From contig NZ_KN322987.1 of the NCBI RefSeq assembly GCF_000774145.1, positions 1,164,747 through 1,228,746 on the forward strand: a stretch of 64,000 nt of DNA. Reading direction: 5' to 3'. The notes below the pieces were generated by a model that was not told the DNA's origin, did no database searches, and saw only the letters and a program-made list of their open reading frames with translations. This stretch comes from Pseudomonas mediterranea CFBP 5447 (lineage in GTDB: Bacteria > Pseudomonadota > Gammaproteobacteria > Pseudomonadales > Pseudomonadaceae). This document shows positions 18,680 to 26,919 of the stretch, one piece after another (the first letter of the stretch is position 1; each line of letters begins with the position of its first letter). The translations under genes were made by a program, and so were the position numbers.

Positions 18680-19296
18680 CAGCCTTGCCTCAACAGGCCA
18701 CAGAACACCCCTTCTATCGCCAGGTCCTGGTCGGCCTCGACGATGATCGGCTGATAGGCCGGATTGCGCGGCAGCAAGCGCACCCGCTCGCCGACTCGCT
18801 CGAAGCGCTTGATGGTGACTTCACCGTCGAGCCGCGCCACCACGATTTGTCCGTTCGAAGCCTGGGGCGTGCGCTGGACACCCACCAGGTCACCGTCGAG
18901 GATGCCGTCGCCGATCATCGAGTCACCCTGGACCCGCAGCAGGTAATCCGGCGCCCTGGTGAAAATCGCCGGGTCCAGCATCAGGCGGTCGTGGACCTCG
19001 GCATCGGCGCCGATCGGCCGGCCGGCGGCCACTCGCCCCAGCACCGCCACGTCCAGCAGCTCGGGACGCGGCGGCTGGTTCAGCAAGCGGATGCCCCGGG
19101 CCTGGTGTGGATTGACTTCGATAAAACCGGCTTCGGTCAACGCCAGCACATGCTTGCGCGCCACGCTGCGGGAGGCGAAACCGAACGCCTCGCTGATTTC
19201 AGCGAGGCTGGGAGGCTGGCCCTGCTCGGCGATGCGTTCGCGGATGAAGGTCAGGATGGCGGAGCGGCGGGGAGTGAGAGTCGTCATGGAGTACAT
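18679..19296 (-). CDS. lexA2: LexA2-type SOS repressor
   Basis: A 205-residue self-cleaving repressor. Residues 1-70 form the winged HTH (SLAEISEAFGFASRSVARKHV); the cleavage pair is A91-G92; the catalytic dyad is S126 (QGDSMIGD) and K163 (VTIKRF). As first gene of lexA2-imuA-imuB-dnaE2 it controls the cassette and itself. Start choice: the ATG at 19296 has AGGAG 5 bases upstream, but it lies inside a good promoter -10 and the operator. The ATG at 19287 (MTTLTPRR) would fit a leaderless transcript from that promoter. Both are possible. Confidence 0.93.
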   Translation of the reverse strand: MYSMTTLTPRRSAILTFIRERIAEQGQPPSLAEISEAFGFASRSVARKHVLALTEAGFIEVNPHQARGIRLLNQPPRPELLDVAVLGRVAAGRPIGADAEVHDRLMLDPAIFTRAPDYLLRVQGDSMIGDGILDGDLVGVQRTPQASNGQIVVARLDGEVTIKRFERVGERVRLLPRNPAYQPIIVEADQDLAIEGVFCGLLRQG

Positions 19297-19304
19297 TTGT
19301 ACTC
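19289..19304 (-). promoter_or_regulatory. LexA2 operator overlapping -10, ribosome site and start codon
   Basis: GAGTACATTTGTACTC is a perfect 7-2-7 palindrome. Its GTAC-N4-GTAC core resembles the GTAC-N4-GTGC type box described for Pseudomonas putida LexA2, not the CTGT-N8-ACAG box of LexA1. It covers the proposed -10 and the first candidate start codon. Confidence 0.75.
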
Positions 19305-19324
19305 CTGTCGGTTTTTTCTGACAA
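19296..19324 (-). promoter_or_regulatory. Probable sigma-70 promoter of the lexA2 cassette
   Basis: On the minus strand TTGTCA (19324-19319) and TACAAA (19301-19296) are separated by exactly 17 bases. Transcription would start about 19289, just 2 bases before the ATG at 19287. Confidence 0.55.
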
Positions 19325-19360
19325 GCGCCGCCAGTCAGTTCACGGGCTGGGCAGTGCCGC

Positions 19361-19506
19361 CGCTATCGCGAGCAGGCTCGCTCCCACATTTGTCTTCAGC
19401 ATCCACATACCCATGTGGGAGCGAGCCTGCTCGCGATAGCGGTGGGTCGGCTTGCATTGATGCTGAATGGGCCATCGTCATCGCGAGCAAGCTCGGCTCC
19501 CACAGA
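19361..19506. repeat. REP cluster (pair plus one degenerate half)
   Basis: An inverted REP pair at 19361-19440 is followed by a degenerate single copy at about 19478-19506. The last ~120 bases of the neighbouring DUF971 gene run through these copies. Confidence 0.88.
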
Positions 19507-19788
19507 GGGCTCAGTGTTCAGTCCAGCCAGGTAAGCCCACGGATAAATCCCGCGCTCATGCCCATCACTGAAGACCAACTGAACCCCATACCCCTGGGCA
19601 TTGACTTCAACCACCCGAATCCGCGAATCCACCAGGACCGCCAGCCCTTGCAGGCGAAACGCCCGGCACTGGGAGCAGGGGCACTGGCGGCGCAGTTCGG
19701 CGTGGTCCAATCGTTGCTCGCGACCATCGGGCCAGCTCAAGCGCAATTGCCCCTTGCCTTGGGCATTGCCAATCGCCAGCGGATTCAT
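19396..19788 (-). CDS. DUF971 metal-binding-type protein with REP-derived tail
   Basis: A 130-residue protein. Residues 1-90 are the complete DUF971 (gamma-butyrobetaine-hydroxylase N-terminal-like) domain, with a probable metal site C36-x-C38-x2-C41 (CPCSQC) and the ending YPWAYLAGL. Residues 91-130 are translated REP DNA (VGAELARDDDG and TAIASRLAP are the usual REP readings) and are not part of the family. The start overlaps the HEAT gene stop by ATGA. DUF971 domains are linked to iron-sulfur assembly factors in other proteins, which fits a cluster containing a ferredoxin. Function not established. Confidence 0.82.
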   Translation of the reverse strand: MNPLAIGNAQGKGQLRLSWPDGREQRLDHAELRRQCPCSQCRAFRLQGLAVLVDSRIRVVEVNAQGYGVQLVFSDGHERGIYPWAYLAGLNTEPSVGAELARDDDGPFSINASRPTAIASRLAPTWVCGC

Positions 19789-20747
19789 CGCAGCTGCTCC
19801 AGGGCAATACGCACGGCTTTGCGCACTTCGGGATCGCCATCGTCCTGGGCAGCCTGCAAGGCCGCAATGGCACCTGGATCATGCAACTCGCCCAACGCCA
19901 GGGCCGCCTCCTTGCGCAGGTTGCTGATGCGATGCCCCAGGGTGTCAATCAAGGGCTGCAACGCCGGTGCATGACGCAAACGGCCAAGGCTACGGGTGGC
20001 CCGCAGGCGCACTTGCCAATAATCGTCAGCCAGGGCATCGATCAGGGCCGGGCCGGCCTCGCTGTGGCCGACCTTGCCCAAAGTGGTGGCCGCCTCTTCG
20101 CGCACCGACCAGATCGGGTCGCGCAGCGCCCGGCACAGCGCCGGCAAGACCTGTGGGTCCGAAGCCAGGCCCAGGGCGCCGGTGGCGGCTCGGCGCACTT
20201 CGCTGTCGGGATCGTCACTGGCAAGCCTTGCCAGCGCCGGCAAGGCGTCGAGGTGCTTGAGCCAACCGAGCACCCCGACGGCCTCGCGGCGCACGCCGGC
20301 ATCGCTATCGGCCAGGGCCGCGATCGCAGCCGGTGCTGCGTCCACCAGGCGCAACTCGCGCAAGGCCCTGAACGCGGCGACCCGCACGCTGACATCCCCA
20401 TGGGCGACCCAGGGCAGAATCACCCTCCCCGCCGCCTCGCTCTTGAGCAGGCTCAGGCTCTGCGCGGCAGCGCTCTGTACGGTTGGAGACGGATCGGTCA
20501 GGGCGCGGCACAAGGCCTCGACCACCGCCGCATCTTCCCAGGCCTCAAGCAGGCGCGCCGCTTCGGCCCGCACCTCGGCACTGGGATCCCGGCCCAGGCG
20601 ATCCACCAGCCACGACAGGCCTTCGGGCTCCTCAAGATCAGCCAGTTCAATCAAGGCAATACGGCGCACGCCGGAATCGTCGTCGGTCAGTCGCGGTTGC
20701 AGGAGCAGAATGTCGTCGTTATCGGTGCTTTCGAATAGAGAGGTCAT
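19785..20747 (-). CDS. HEAT-repeat (PBS-lyase type) scaffold protein
   Basis: A 320-residue protein made of about nine to ten consecutive ~31-residue HEAT-like units (for example DSGVRRIALIELADL, DPSAEVRAEAARLLEAW, DPIWSVREEAATTLGKVG), with no other domain and no signal peptide. Such proteins bind partner proteins. Both ends overlap neighbours by ATGA (ABC ATPase upstream, DUF971 downstream), so it is made in step with the transporter. It may help assemble or dock the AprBA-like enzyme; that is inference. Confidence 0.85.
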   Translation of the reverse strand: MTSLFESTDNDDILLLQPRLTDDDSGVRRIALIELADLEEPEGLSWLVDRLGRDPSAEVRAEAARLLEAWEDAAVVEALCRALTDPSPTVQSAAAQSLSLLKSEAAGRVILPWVAHGDVSVRVAAFRALRELRLVDAAPAAIAALADSDAGVRREAVGVLGWLKHLDALPALARLASDDPDSEVRRAATGALGLASDPQVLPALCRALRDPIWSVREEAATTLGKVGHSEAGPALIDALADDYWQVRLRATRSLGRLRHAPALQPLIDTLGHRISNLRKEAALALGELHDPGAIAALQAAQDDGDPEVRKAVRIALEQLR

Positions 20748-21589
20748 AAGGCAAATCGCGGCAAGGAGGTTTCAGGAAGCCCGAGAGGATTGAGGCGCGG
20801 CAGTTGCCGGCCCTCTTCATGGCGCAGCAGCTCGAGGCAGTGGCGTTTCAAACGGGTGAACTCGGGGTGGGTCACCAGCTCCGTCGTGCGTGGTCGGGCA
20901 AAATCCAGCCGCAGGTCCTCGATGATCCGGCCGGGGCGCGGACTCATCACCAGCAAGCGGTCGGCCAGGAACAGCGCCTCATCGATGTCATGGGTGACGA
21001 ACACCACGGTGGTGCGGATGCGCGTCCAGATATCCAAGAGCAGTTCCTGCATGCGCAACCGGGTCAGGGCATCCAACGCGCCGAAGGGTTCGTCCATCAG
21101 CAACAGCCGTGGGCGATTGACCAGCACCCGGGCGATTTCCACCCGTTGCTGCATCCCCCCGGAGAGCTGATCCGGCCAATGCCCGGCAAAGCCTTCCAGC
21201 CCCACCAGCGCGAGGATTTCATCGGCGGCGCGGTATCGCTCGGCCTTGCCGAGGCCGCGCATCTTCAGGCCGAAAGCCACGTTGTCGCGCACCCTGCGCC
21301 AGGGAAACAACGTGTGCTGCTGGAACACCATGCCGCGCTGGGGCGACGGACCGGACACCGACACACCGTCGACATCCAGGGTGCCGGTACGCGGTTGCAG
21401 GTGCCCGGCCAAGGCGCCGAGCAAGGTGGATTTTCCGCAGCCGGACGGGCCCAGGACACAGACGAACTGGCCCGCTTCGATCTGGCAATCGAGACCCTGG
21501 ACGGCTTCGAACGCCTGGGCTCCCGTGCCAAGGACAATGGACAATTGGCGGATATCGATGCGCCCTTCGGGCGTTTGCATGACACTCAT
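20744..21589 (-). CDS. ABC importer ATPase (nitrate/sulfonate/taurine family)
   Basis: A 281-residue ATPase with Walker A GPSGCGKST, Q-loop FQQH, signature LSGGMQQR, Walker B LLLMDEP and switch THD. Closest in type to SsuB/TauB/NrtD. It starts at an ATG overlapping the permease stop (ATGA at 21588-21591 region) and its stop overlaps the HEAT gene start. The frame is open further upstream only inside the permease gene. Substrate unknown. Confidence 0.92.
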   Translation of the reverse strand: MSVMQTPEGRIDIRQLSIVLGTGAQAFEAVQGLDCQIEAGQFVCVLGPSGCGKSTLLGALAGHLQPRTGTLDVDGVSVSGPSPQRGMVFQQHTLFPWRRVRDNVAFGLKMRGLGKAERYRAADEILALVGLEGFAGHWPDQLSGGMQQRVEIARVLVNRPRLLLMDEPFGALDALTRLRMQELLLDIWTRIRTTVVFVTHDIDEALFLADRLLVMSPRPGRIIEDLRLDFARPRTTELVTHPEFTRLKRHCLELLRHEEGRQLPRLNPLGLPETSLPRFAL

Positions 21590-22371
21590 CAGGCTTTTCC
21601 TCGGGGTCGATGCCAAGGCGTGAACAACCCGCCCAGGCGCTTGATCAACACACTGCTGCCCATGCCCAGGACACCGATGAGCAGCATGCCGACCACGATG
21701 TCGGCGTAGTTCTGCACGGTGTAGGAAGCCCAGGTGTAGTAGCCGATGCCGTACTGGCCGGCGATCATTTCCGCCGTCACCAGGCAGAACCAGGACGTGC
21801 CCATGCCGATGGCCAGGCCGGTGATGATGCTCGGTGCCGCACCCGGCAGGATCACTTCCTGCAGGATCGCCCGGCGCCCGGCCCCCAGGCTTTTGGCCGA
21901 TGCGATCAACCGCCGGTCCACGCCTTCGACGCCATGCACGGTGTTGAGCAGGATCGGAAACAACGCGCCGGTGAAGGTGATGAACACCATCGACAGTTCC
22001 GACGAGGGAAACATCAGGATTGCCAGGGGAATCCAGGCCACTGCCGGGATCGGGCGCAGGACTTCCAGCGGTGGCAACAACAGGTCTTCCGCCCATTTCG
22101 AGCGACCGATGGCGAGGCCCACCGCCACACCGATCAGCACCGCCGCGCCATAACCGGCAAAGACCCGGCCCAGGCTGCTGCCCAGATGCCGGGCGAGATT
22201 GCCCGATTCCCCCAACCCAAGCGCGGCCTGGATCACGGCCAGTGGCGGCGGGACGTTGGCGAAGGTCACCAGGCCAAGATCCCAGTGGCCATTGGCGGCG
22301 AGTTGCCAGAACAGCAGGCAGAGCAGTAATGAGGCGGCTCGGGGGAGCCAGCGCAGGTAAGATCGATTCAC
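21589..22371 (-). CDS. ABC importer permease (SsuC/TauC type)
   Basis: A 260-residue inner-membrane permease with about six helices and the coupling motif near LIASAKSLGAGRRAILQEVILPGAAPSIITG (EAA loop). I chose the GTG at 22371 because GAGGAA lies upstream and the sequence then begins basic and enters a first helix; the longer frame would translate REP DNA. It lies between the binding protein (128 bases upstream, with REP) and the ATPase (overlapping). Confidence 0.9.
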   Translation of the reverse strand: MNRSYLRWLPRAASLLLCLLFWQLAANGHWDLGLVTFANVPPPLAVIQAALGLGESGNLARHLGSSLGRVFAGYGAAVLIGVAVGLAIGRSKWAEDLLLPPLEVLRPIPAVAWIPLAILMFPSSELSMVFITFTGALFPILLNTVHGVEGVDRRLIASAKSLGAGRRAILQEVILPGAAPSIITGLAIGMGTSWFCLVTAEMIAGQYGIGYYTWASYTVQNYADIVVGMLLIGVLGMGSSVLIKRLGGLFTPWHRPRGKA

Positions 22372-22396
22372 AATGCTTCCTCTCGACCGAGATCCC

Positions 22397-22486
22397 TGTG
22401 GGAACGAGCCTGCTCGCGATGGCGTCAGATCAGTTGAAATTGATGTGACAGGGACACCGCCATCGCGAGCAGGCTCGCTTCCACAG
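22397..22486. repeat. REP pair
   Basis: Inverted REP copies (GGGAACGAGCCTGCTCGCGATGGC and its mate) between the binding-protein and permease genes, inside the transport operon. Confidence 0.87.
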
Positions 22487-22499
22487 GTCATTTGGCAGG

Positions 22500-23903
22500 T
22501 TATCGGGTGGCTACGGCTTGGGCCGTGGCTTCGCTGAAATCCAGAATCCTGCCGCCCTGCTGCACGGCGAACTGCTCGGCCTGCCCCTTGAGCAGGAACG
22601 CACTGAGCCGCCCTTTGCCATCACTGGCGAACCACGCCTGCTCGGCCAGCAACTTGATCCCGCTGTCGCTGGCCTGGGCATAGACCGCACGGATGCCCTT
22701 GCCTTCTTGCTTGAGGCTCGCCAGGGCGACGAAAGCCGATTGCGCCGAGGCGTAGTGACGTACTTTCGGCTCGCCACGCACCCAGATCTCGGCCACGCGG
22801 CTGAAGTCGGTAATCGCCTGCCCGGTCGAAGCATCGGTGCCGCTCAACGGTGTCCGGGCGTAGTGCCCCAGTTGTGCGTCGTAATCCAGGTTCGAGGCCT
22901 TGAATGCGGCACGGATGTACCGGTCATCGATGAACGTATTGAGGTCCAGGCCGCGATCGGCTTTTTTCAGCAGCTTGAGGGTGTCGATGGCGGTGCCGAC
23001 GGCTTGCCGGTATTCCGGCTTCCAGGTCAGGTCACGGGTCTGCACGCCCAACGGTCCGTGGAACAGATAATTGACCTCGGCATCCACCCCCGTGACCTGG
23101 GCGATCAGCTCGCTGTACTTCTCTGGCTCTGCGGCCAGCAACTGGTTGGCCTCGAGGGTTGCACGCAGGTAAGCGACGACGATTTCCGGGTATTGCCTGG
23201 CATAGGCCTGGTCCACCAACGCCCCATGGAACGTCGGCGCGCCGGCCTGGGCACCGTCGTAGATCTTGCGGGCGAAACCCCGGCTGGGGAACAATTCGGC
23301 GAACGGCACGAAGTCGGCGTGAGCGTCGATCTTGCCGGCCTGCAAAGCCGAGCCGGCGACTTCCGGCGGCTGGGCGATGATGTTCACATCCTTGAGCGGA
23401 TCCCACCCCTGGGCCGCCACGGCACGCAGCAACATGCCGTGGGCCGTGGACGCGAATGGCACGGAGATCGTCTTGCCCTTCAGTTCGGCCAGCGACTGTA
23501 CCCCGGACGCGCTGGGGACGACGATGCCATTGCCACTGCCCTGGATGCTGCCTGACAGCACGCTGATGAACAGGCTGTGCTTACCGGCGGTTTCGAATGC
23601 CACGCCGTTGAATGCGCCGGGGAAATCGGCCATGGCACCGAAGTCGAGTTTGCCGGCGACCATCTCGTTGGTCAGGGGCGCACCGCTGGTGAAGTTCTTC
23701 CACTGGATCTCGTAGCGGGCGTCTTTATAGGCGCCGTCATGGGGCAGGTATTTGTCCAGCAGGCCCAGCTCACGGATCAGCAACCCGCCGGCGGCGCAGT
23801 TGATGGTGGTGTCCTGGGTGCCGATGGCGATACGGATGGTTTCTGCCTGGGCAGACAAGGTCAATGAAGCCAGTACCAGACCGGCCAGCGCTGCACGCAA
23901 CAT
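22500..23903 (-). CDS. ABC substrate-binding protein with C-terminal NosL-like domain
   Basis: A 467-residue exported protein. Signal peptide with cleavage after AQA (residue ~20), then a SsuA/TauA/NMT1-like binding domain to about residue 345 (IAIGTQDTTINCAAGGLLI, TNEMVAGKLDFGAMADFPG). The last ~100 residues (about 365-467) are extra compared with the usual ~330-residue family and read like a NosL domain: YASAQSAFVALASLK, GIRAVYAQ, AWFASDG and the ending GGRILDFSEA. NosL delivers copper to nitrous-oxide reductase, but its cysteine lipid anchor is absent here. The ATG at 23903 has GAGGGG upstream. Substrate unknown. Confidence 0.85.
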   Translation of the reverse strand: MLRAALAGLVLASLTLSAQAETIRIAIGTQDTTINCAAGGLLIRELGLLDKYLPHDGAYKDARYEIQWKNFTSGAPLTNEMVAGKLDFGAMADFPGAFNGVAFETAGKHSLFISVLSGSIQGSGNGIVVPSASGVQSLAELKGKTISVPFASTAHGMLLRAVAAQGWDPLKDVNIIAQPPEVAGSALQAGKIDAHADFVPFAELFPSRGFARKIYDGAQAGAPTFHGALVDQAYARQYPEIVVAYLRATLEANQLLAAEPEKYSELIAQVTGVDAEVNYLFHGPLGVQTRDLTWKPEYRQAVGTAIDTLKLLKKADRGLDLNTFIDDRYIRAAFKASNLDYDAQLGHYARTPLSGTDASTGQAITDFSRVAEIWVRGEPKVRHYASAQSAFVALASLKQEGKGIRAVYAQASDSGIKLLAEQAWFASDGKGRLSAFLLKGQAEQFAVQQGGRILDFSEATAQAVATR

Positions 23904-24033
23904 GGGGATTCCCCTCGAATCATGTATAGGAGGTTCGTCTCCGCCGTGATCTGTGCACGGTGGGAAACGAGGGGTGTTTTTGGATCGGGCGTCCGGGGGT
24001 GGCCGGATGGCTTTGTAGTGGCTGGGCTGGCCC

Positions 24034-24131
24034 CATCGCGAGCAGGCTCGCTCCCACATTTTTCTTCAGCGTTCACAGATTCGGTGTACACCACACATCC
24101 CATGTGGGAGCGAGCCTGCTCGCGAAAGCGG
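24034..24131. repeat. REP pair
   Basis: Inverted REP copies between the ferredoxin gene and the binding-protein gene, splitting the minus-strand cluster into two possible transcripts. Confidence 0.88.
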
Positions 24132-24139
24132 TTCTGATG

Positions 24140-24385
24140 TCAGCGCAGCAAGTAAGGAATCTCCACTTTCACGGCACCGGTCGGGCAGTCCTTCTCGCAC
24201 GGCATGCAGTACCAGCATTCATCGAATGCCATGTAGGCCTTCTGGGTCGCCGGGTTGATCGCCAGCAGGTCCATGGGGCAGGCATCGACACACACGGTGC
24301 AACCTTTGTGGGCGATGCATTTGTCCTCGTCCACGGTAACGGGGGCATTGGAGCGGAAGAAGATTTCCTGGGGTTGATAAGCCAT
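24140..24385 (-). CDS. AprB-like 2x[4Fe-4S] ferredoxin
   Basis: An 81-residue ferredoxin with two cluster motifs: C23, C29, C32, C36P and C57, C60, C63, C67P. The second half (KAYMAFDECWYCMPCEKDCPTGAV) strongly resembles the ferredoxin part of dissimilatory AprB, including the CW-C spacing, but the C-terminal tail that wraps around AprA in the true enzyme is missing. It follows the AprA-like gene after 24 bases and should be its electron-transfer partner. Confidence 0.9.
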   Translation of the reverse strand: MAYQPQEIFFRSNAPVTVDEDKCIAHKGCTVCVDACPMDLLAINPATQKAYMAFDECWYCMPCEKDCPTGAVKVEIPYLLR

Positions 24386-24409
24386 GGGCGTTCTCTCTGG
24401 GTGGACGGT

Positions 24410-26155
24410 TCACGCCGCGTCGGCGCCGACTCGCAGCCGGTCGTAAGCCTGCAGCTCTTCGGCATCGAGGGCGATGATGTAGGGCTCGACAGGTTTCTTG
24501 AACGAGGTCATCGCGCCGTCGTCGCCCTTCTTCAGATGACAATGGCAGAACCACTCGCTGTCGTTGCGTTGCGGGTGATCGACCCGATAGTGGTACAACC
24601 CCCAACGGCTTTCGGCTCGAAACAGCGAGGCCCTGGCGGCCATTTCGGCGCAGTCGCGGATCACGCTGACCTCCATGGCGCGCATCAACTCGTGAGCGTT
24701 GTGGGCCTTGATCTGGTCCAGGTCGCGCTGGATGTCGCTGAAGCGTTGCAGGCCGATCTGCATTTTCTTGGTGACCTTCGGCGGTTGCAGGTAATCGTTC
24801 ACAAAACGCCGCAGCTTGTATTCCACCTGGGCCGGCGGCAGGCCGTGTTCGCGCGTCAGCGGAGCGTAGACGCGGGCTCTTTCCCGCTCGATCTGAGCGG
24901 CATCCAGCGCCGAGAAATCCTTGCCGGCCACGAAATCCGCCGCGTTGTGGCCGGCAAACCAGCCGTAGGTGAACGCCCCGAGCATGTAGTTGTGCGGCAC
25001 TGCCGCCATGTCGCCGGCCGAGTACAGGCCCTTGACCGAGGTCTCGGCCCGCTCGTTCACCCATACGCCCGAAGCCGAATGGCCGCTGCAGAAACCGATC
25101 TCGGAGATGTGCATTTCCACCATCTGCGTGCGGTAGTCGGTGCCGCGGTTGGCGTGGAACTGGCCGCGGCTGGGCCGCTCGTTGCTGTGCAGGATGTCCT
25201 CGATGTTCTGGATGGTTTCCTCGGCCAGGTGATCGAGCTTGAGAAACACCGGGCCATTGCCGCCCTCGAGTTCCTGGTGGAACTCCCACATCATCTGCCC
25301 GCTCCAGTAGTCGCACTCGATGAAACGCTCGCCCTTGTTGTTGGCGGTGTAGCCACCCAAGGGACCGGTGACGTAGGCGCAGGCCGGGCCGTTGTAGTCC
25401 TTGATCAACGGGTTGATCTGGAAGCACTCCAGGTTCGCCAGTTCGGCACCGGCATGGTAGGCCATGGCATAGCCGTCCCCGGCATTGGTGGGGTTCTCAT
25501 AAGTACCCATCAGGTAGCCGGAACTCGGCAAGCCCAGGCGACCCGCCGCACCGCAGCACAAAATGACCGCCTTGGCCTTGATCACATGGAAGTCGGCGGT
25601 GCGGCAATCGAAGCCCATGACGCCGTTCACCGCGCCCTCGGCATCCGTCAGCAAGCGGGTGCAGACCAGCCGGTTGGTGATGCTCACCCGTGCCCGTTTC
25701 AACTGGCGATAGAGGACTTTCTTGATGTCGTGCCCTTCCGGCATCGGCAGCACATAGGCGCCCATGTGATGGACCTTCTTCACCGCATAGTCGCCGGTTT
25801 CGTCCTTCTCGAACTTCACGCCCCAGCGGTCCAGTTGCTCTATCGTTTCGAAACTGTGGGTCGCATAGGCGTACACCGCCGCCTGGTTGACGATGCCGTC
25901 GTTGGCGATGGTGATTTCCTTGGTGTACTGCTCGGGTGTCGAATGGCCGGGAATGATCGCGTTGTTCAAGCCGTCCATGCCCATGCTGATGGCGCCGCTG
26001 CGTTTGACGTTGGCCTTGTCCACCAACAGCACGCGCAAATCGCGATTGCGCTCCTTGGCCTTGATCGCCGCCATGGGTCCGGCCGTGCCGCCGCCGATGA
26101 CGACGATGTCGTATTCCTGTTCCAAAATGCTTCCAGTCACAGCGCTGTCGGTCAT
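24410..26155 (-). CDS. AprA-like FAD-dependent oxidoreductase (adenylylsulfate/fumarate reductase superfamily)
   Basis: A 581-residue flavoprotein. The FAD Rossmann motif VIGGGTAG is at residues 19-26. The C-terminal helical part closely follows the AprA pattern (HELMRAMEV, SLFRAESRWG, YHYRVDHPQRND), whereas the middle region that holds the AMP-sulfate site in AprA differs and is more like fumarate-reductase-type flavoproteins. There is no signal peptide, so it is cytoplasmic. Start overlaps the GntR stop by ATGA. The reaction is not known; true APS reduction is doubtful. Confidence 0.88.
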   Translation of the reverse strand: MTDSAVTGSILEQEYDIVVIGGGTAGPMAAIKAKERNRDLRVLLVDKANVKRSGAISMGMDGLNNAIIPGHSTPEQYTKEITIANDGIVNQAAVYAYATHSFETIEQLDRWGVKFEKDETGDYAVKKVHHMGAYVLPMPEGHDIKKVLYRQLKRARVSITNRLVCTRLLTDAEGAVNGVMGFDCRTADFHVIKAKAVILCCGAAGRLGLPSSGYLMGTYENPTNAGDGYAMAYHAGAELANLECFQINPLIKDYNGPACAYVTGPLGGYTANNKGERFIECDYWSGQMMWEFHQELEGGNGPVFLKLDHLAEETIQNIEDILHSNERPSRGQFHANRGTDYRTQMVEMHISEIGFCSGHSASGVWVNERAETSVKGLYSAGDMAAVPHNYMLGAFTYGWFAGHNAADFVAGKDFSALDAAQIERERARVYAPLTREHGLPPAQVEYKLRRFVNDYLQPPKVTKKMQIGLQRFSDIQRDLDQIKAHNAHELMRAMEVSVIRDCAEMAARASLFRAESRWGLYHYRVDHPQRNDSEWFCHCHLKKGDDGAMTSFKKPVEPYIIALDAEELQAYDRLRVGADAA

Positions 26156-26904
26156 GCTTGTGTCCCTTTCTGCCGGTCGATCCGCAAGCGGTACTGGAAA
26201 GCATCGCCGCGGTAATAGAGATGTTCGAAATCCAACGGTCGGCCATCGGCGTCGTGGGTCAGGCGCTCGATGCGCATGATCGGCGATCCCGGCTCGACCT
26301 CCAGGGCCTGGGTCAGATCGCTGTCGGCCAGCACCGCATCGATGGCGAGGTCGGCGTGCCCCAGGCTCAAGGCACAGTCGTTTTCCAGGATCAGGAAAAT
26401 GTCGCGGGTCACCAGGTCGGCTTTTTCCAGGCGTTCGCCGAGGGCCTTGGGCAGGTAGGTGATTTCCAGGGACACCGGCTCGCGGTTGATCAGTCGCACC
26501 CGTTTGATCTGCGCCACCGCCTCCCCTTCGACCAAGCCCAGGCGCTCGGCCACCTGTTTGTCCGCCGGAATGAATCTGAAACTGCGCAGGCGGTTGATCA
26601 CCTCGAAGCCGCGCCCGGTCATGGATTCGGCCAGGCCCTGGAGGGTGCTGACGTTCTGGAACGTCTTGGGCTTGGCGACGAAGGTGCCTTTGCCGTGGAT
26701 CTTGAAAATCAGCCCTTCCTTCTGCAGATCCCCGAGGGCCTGGCGCACGGTGATGCGGCTGACGCGAAACAGCGTACCGAGCTCGCTTTCCGAAGGCATC
26801 TGGCTGCCCTGGGGGTATTCACCGTCGAGGATGCGCGCGCGCAACACGTCGCGCAGTTGGGTGTGCAGCGGAACGCTGCTGAGGGCAAGCACGTTGTCGG
26901 ACAT
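26152..26904 (-). CDS. GntR/HutC-family regulator (UTRA domain)
   Basis: A 250-residue repressor-type protein: an N-terminal winged HTH (residues ~10-75; SELGTLFRVSRITVRQALGDLQKEG) and a C-terminal UTRA effector domain (EVINRLRSFRFIPADKQVAERLGL). It heads the minus-strand cluster and is translationally coupled to the AprA-like gene, so it most likely controls that cluster and itself through the palindrome just upstream. Confidence 0.92.
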   Translation of the reverse strand: MSDNVLALSSVPLHTQLRDVLRARILDGEYPQGSQMPSESELGTLFRVSRITVRQALGDLQKEGLIFKIHGKGTFVAKPKTFQNVSTLQGLAESMTGRGFEVINRLRSFRFIPADKQVAERLGLVEGEAVAQIKRVRLINREPVSLEITYLPKALGERLEKADLVTRDIFLILENDCALSLGHADLAIDAVLADSDLTQALEVEPGSPIMRIERLTHDADGRPLDFEHLYYRGDAFQYRLRIDRQKGTQA

Positions 26905-26919
26905 GGGGCTGGATCACTT

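Noticed and set aside
24410..26155. Calling the flavoprotein a true adenylylsulfate reductase
   Set aside because: Only the N- and C-terminal parts resemble AprA; the substrate region differs and the ferredoxin partner lacks the AprB tail, so I kept an AprA-like label.
23960..26215. 751-codon open frame opposite the AprA-like and ferredoxin genes
   Set aside because: It has no domain, starts inside REP DNA and overlaps three well-supported genes.
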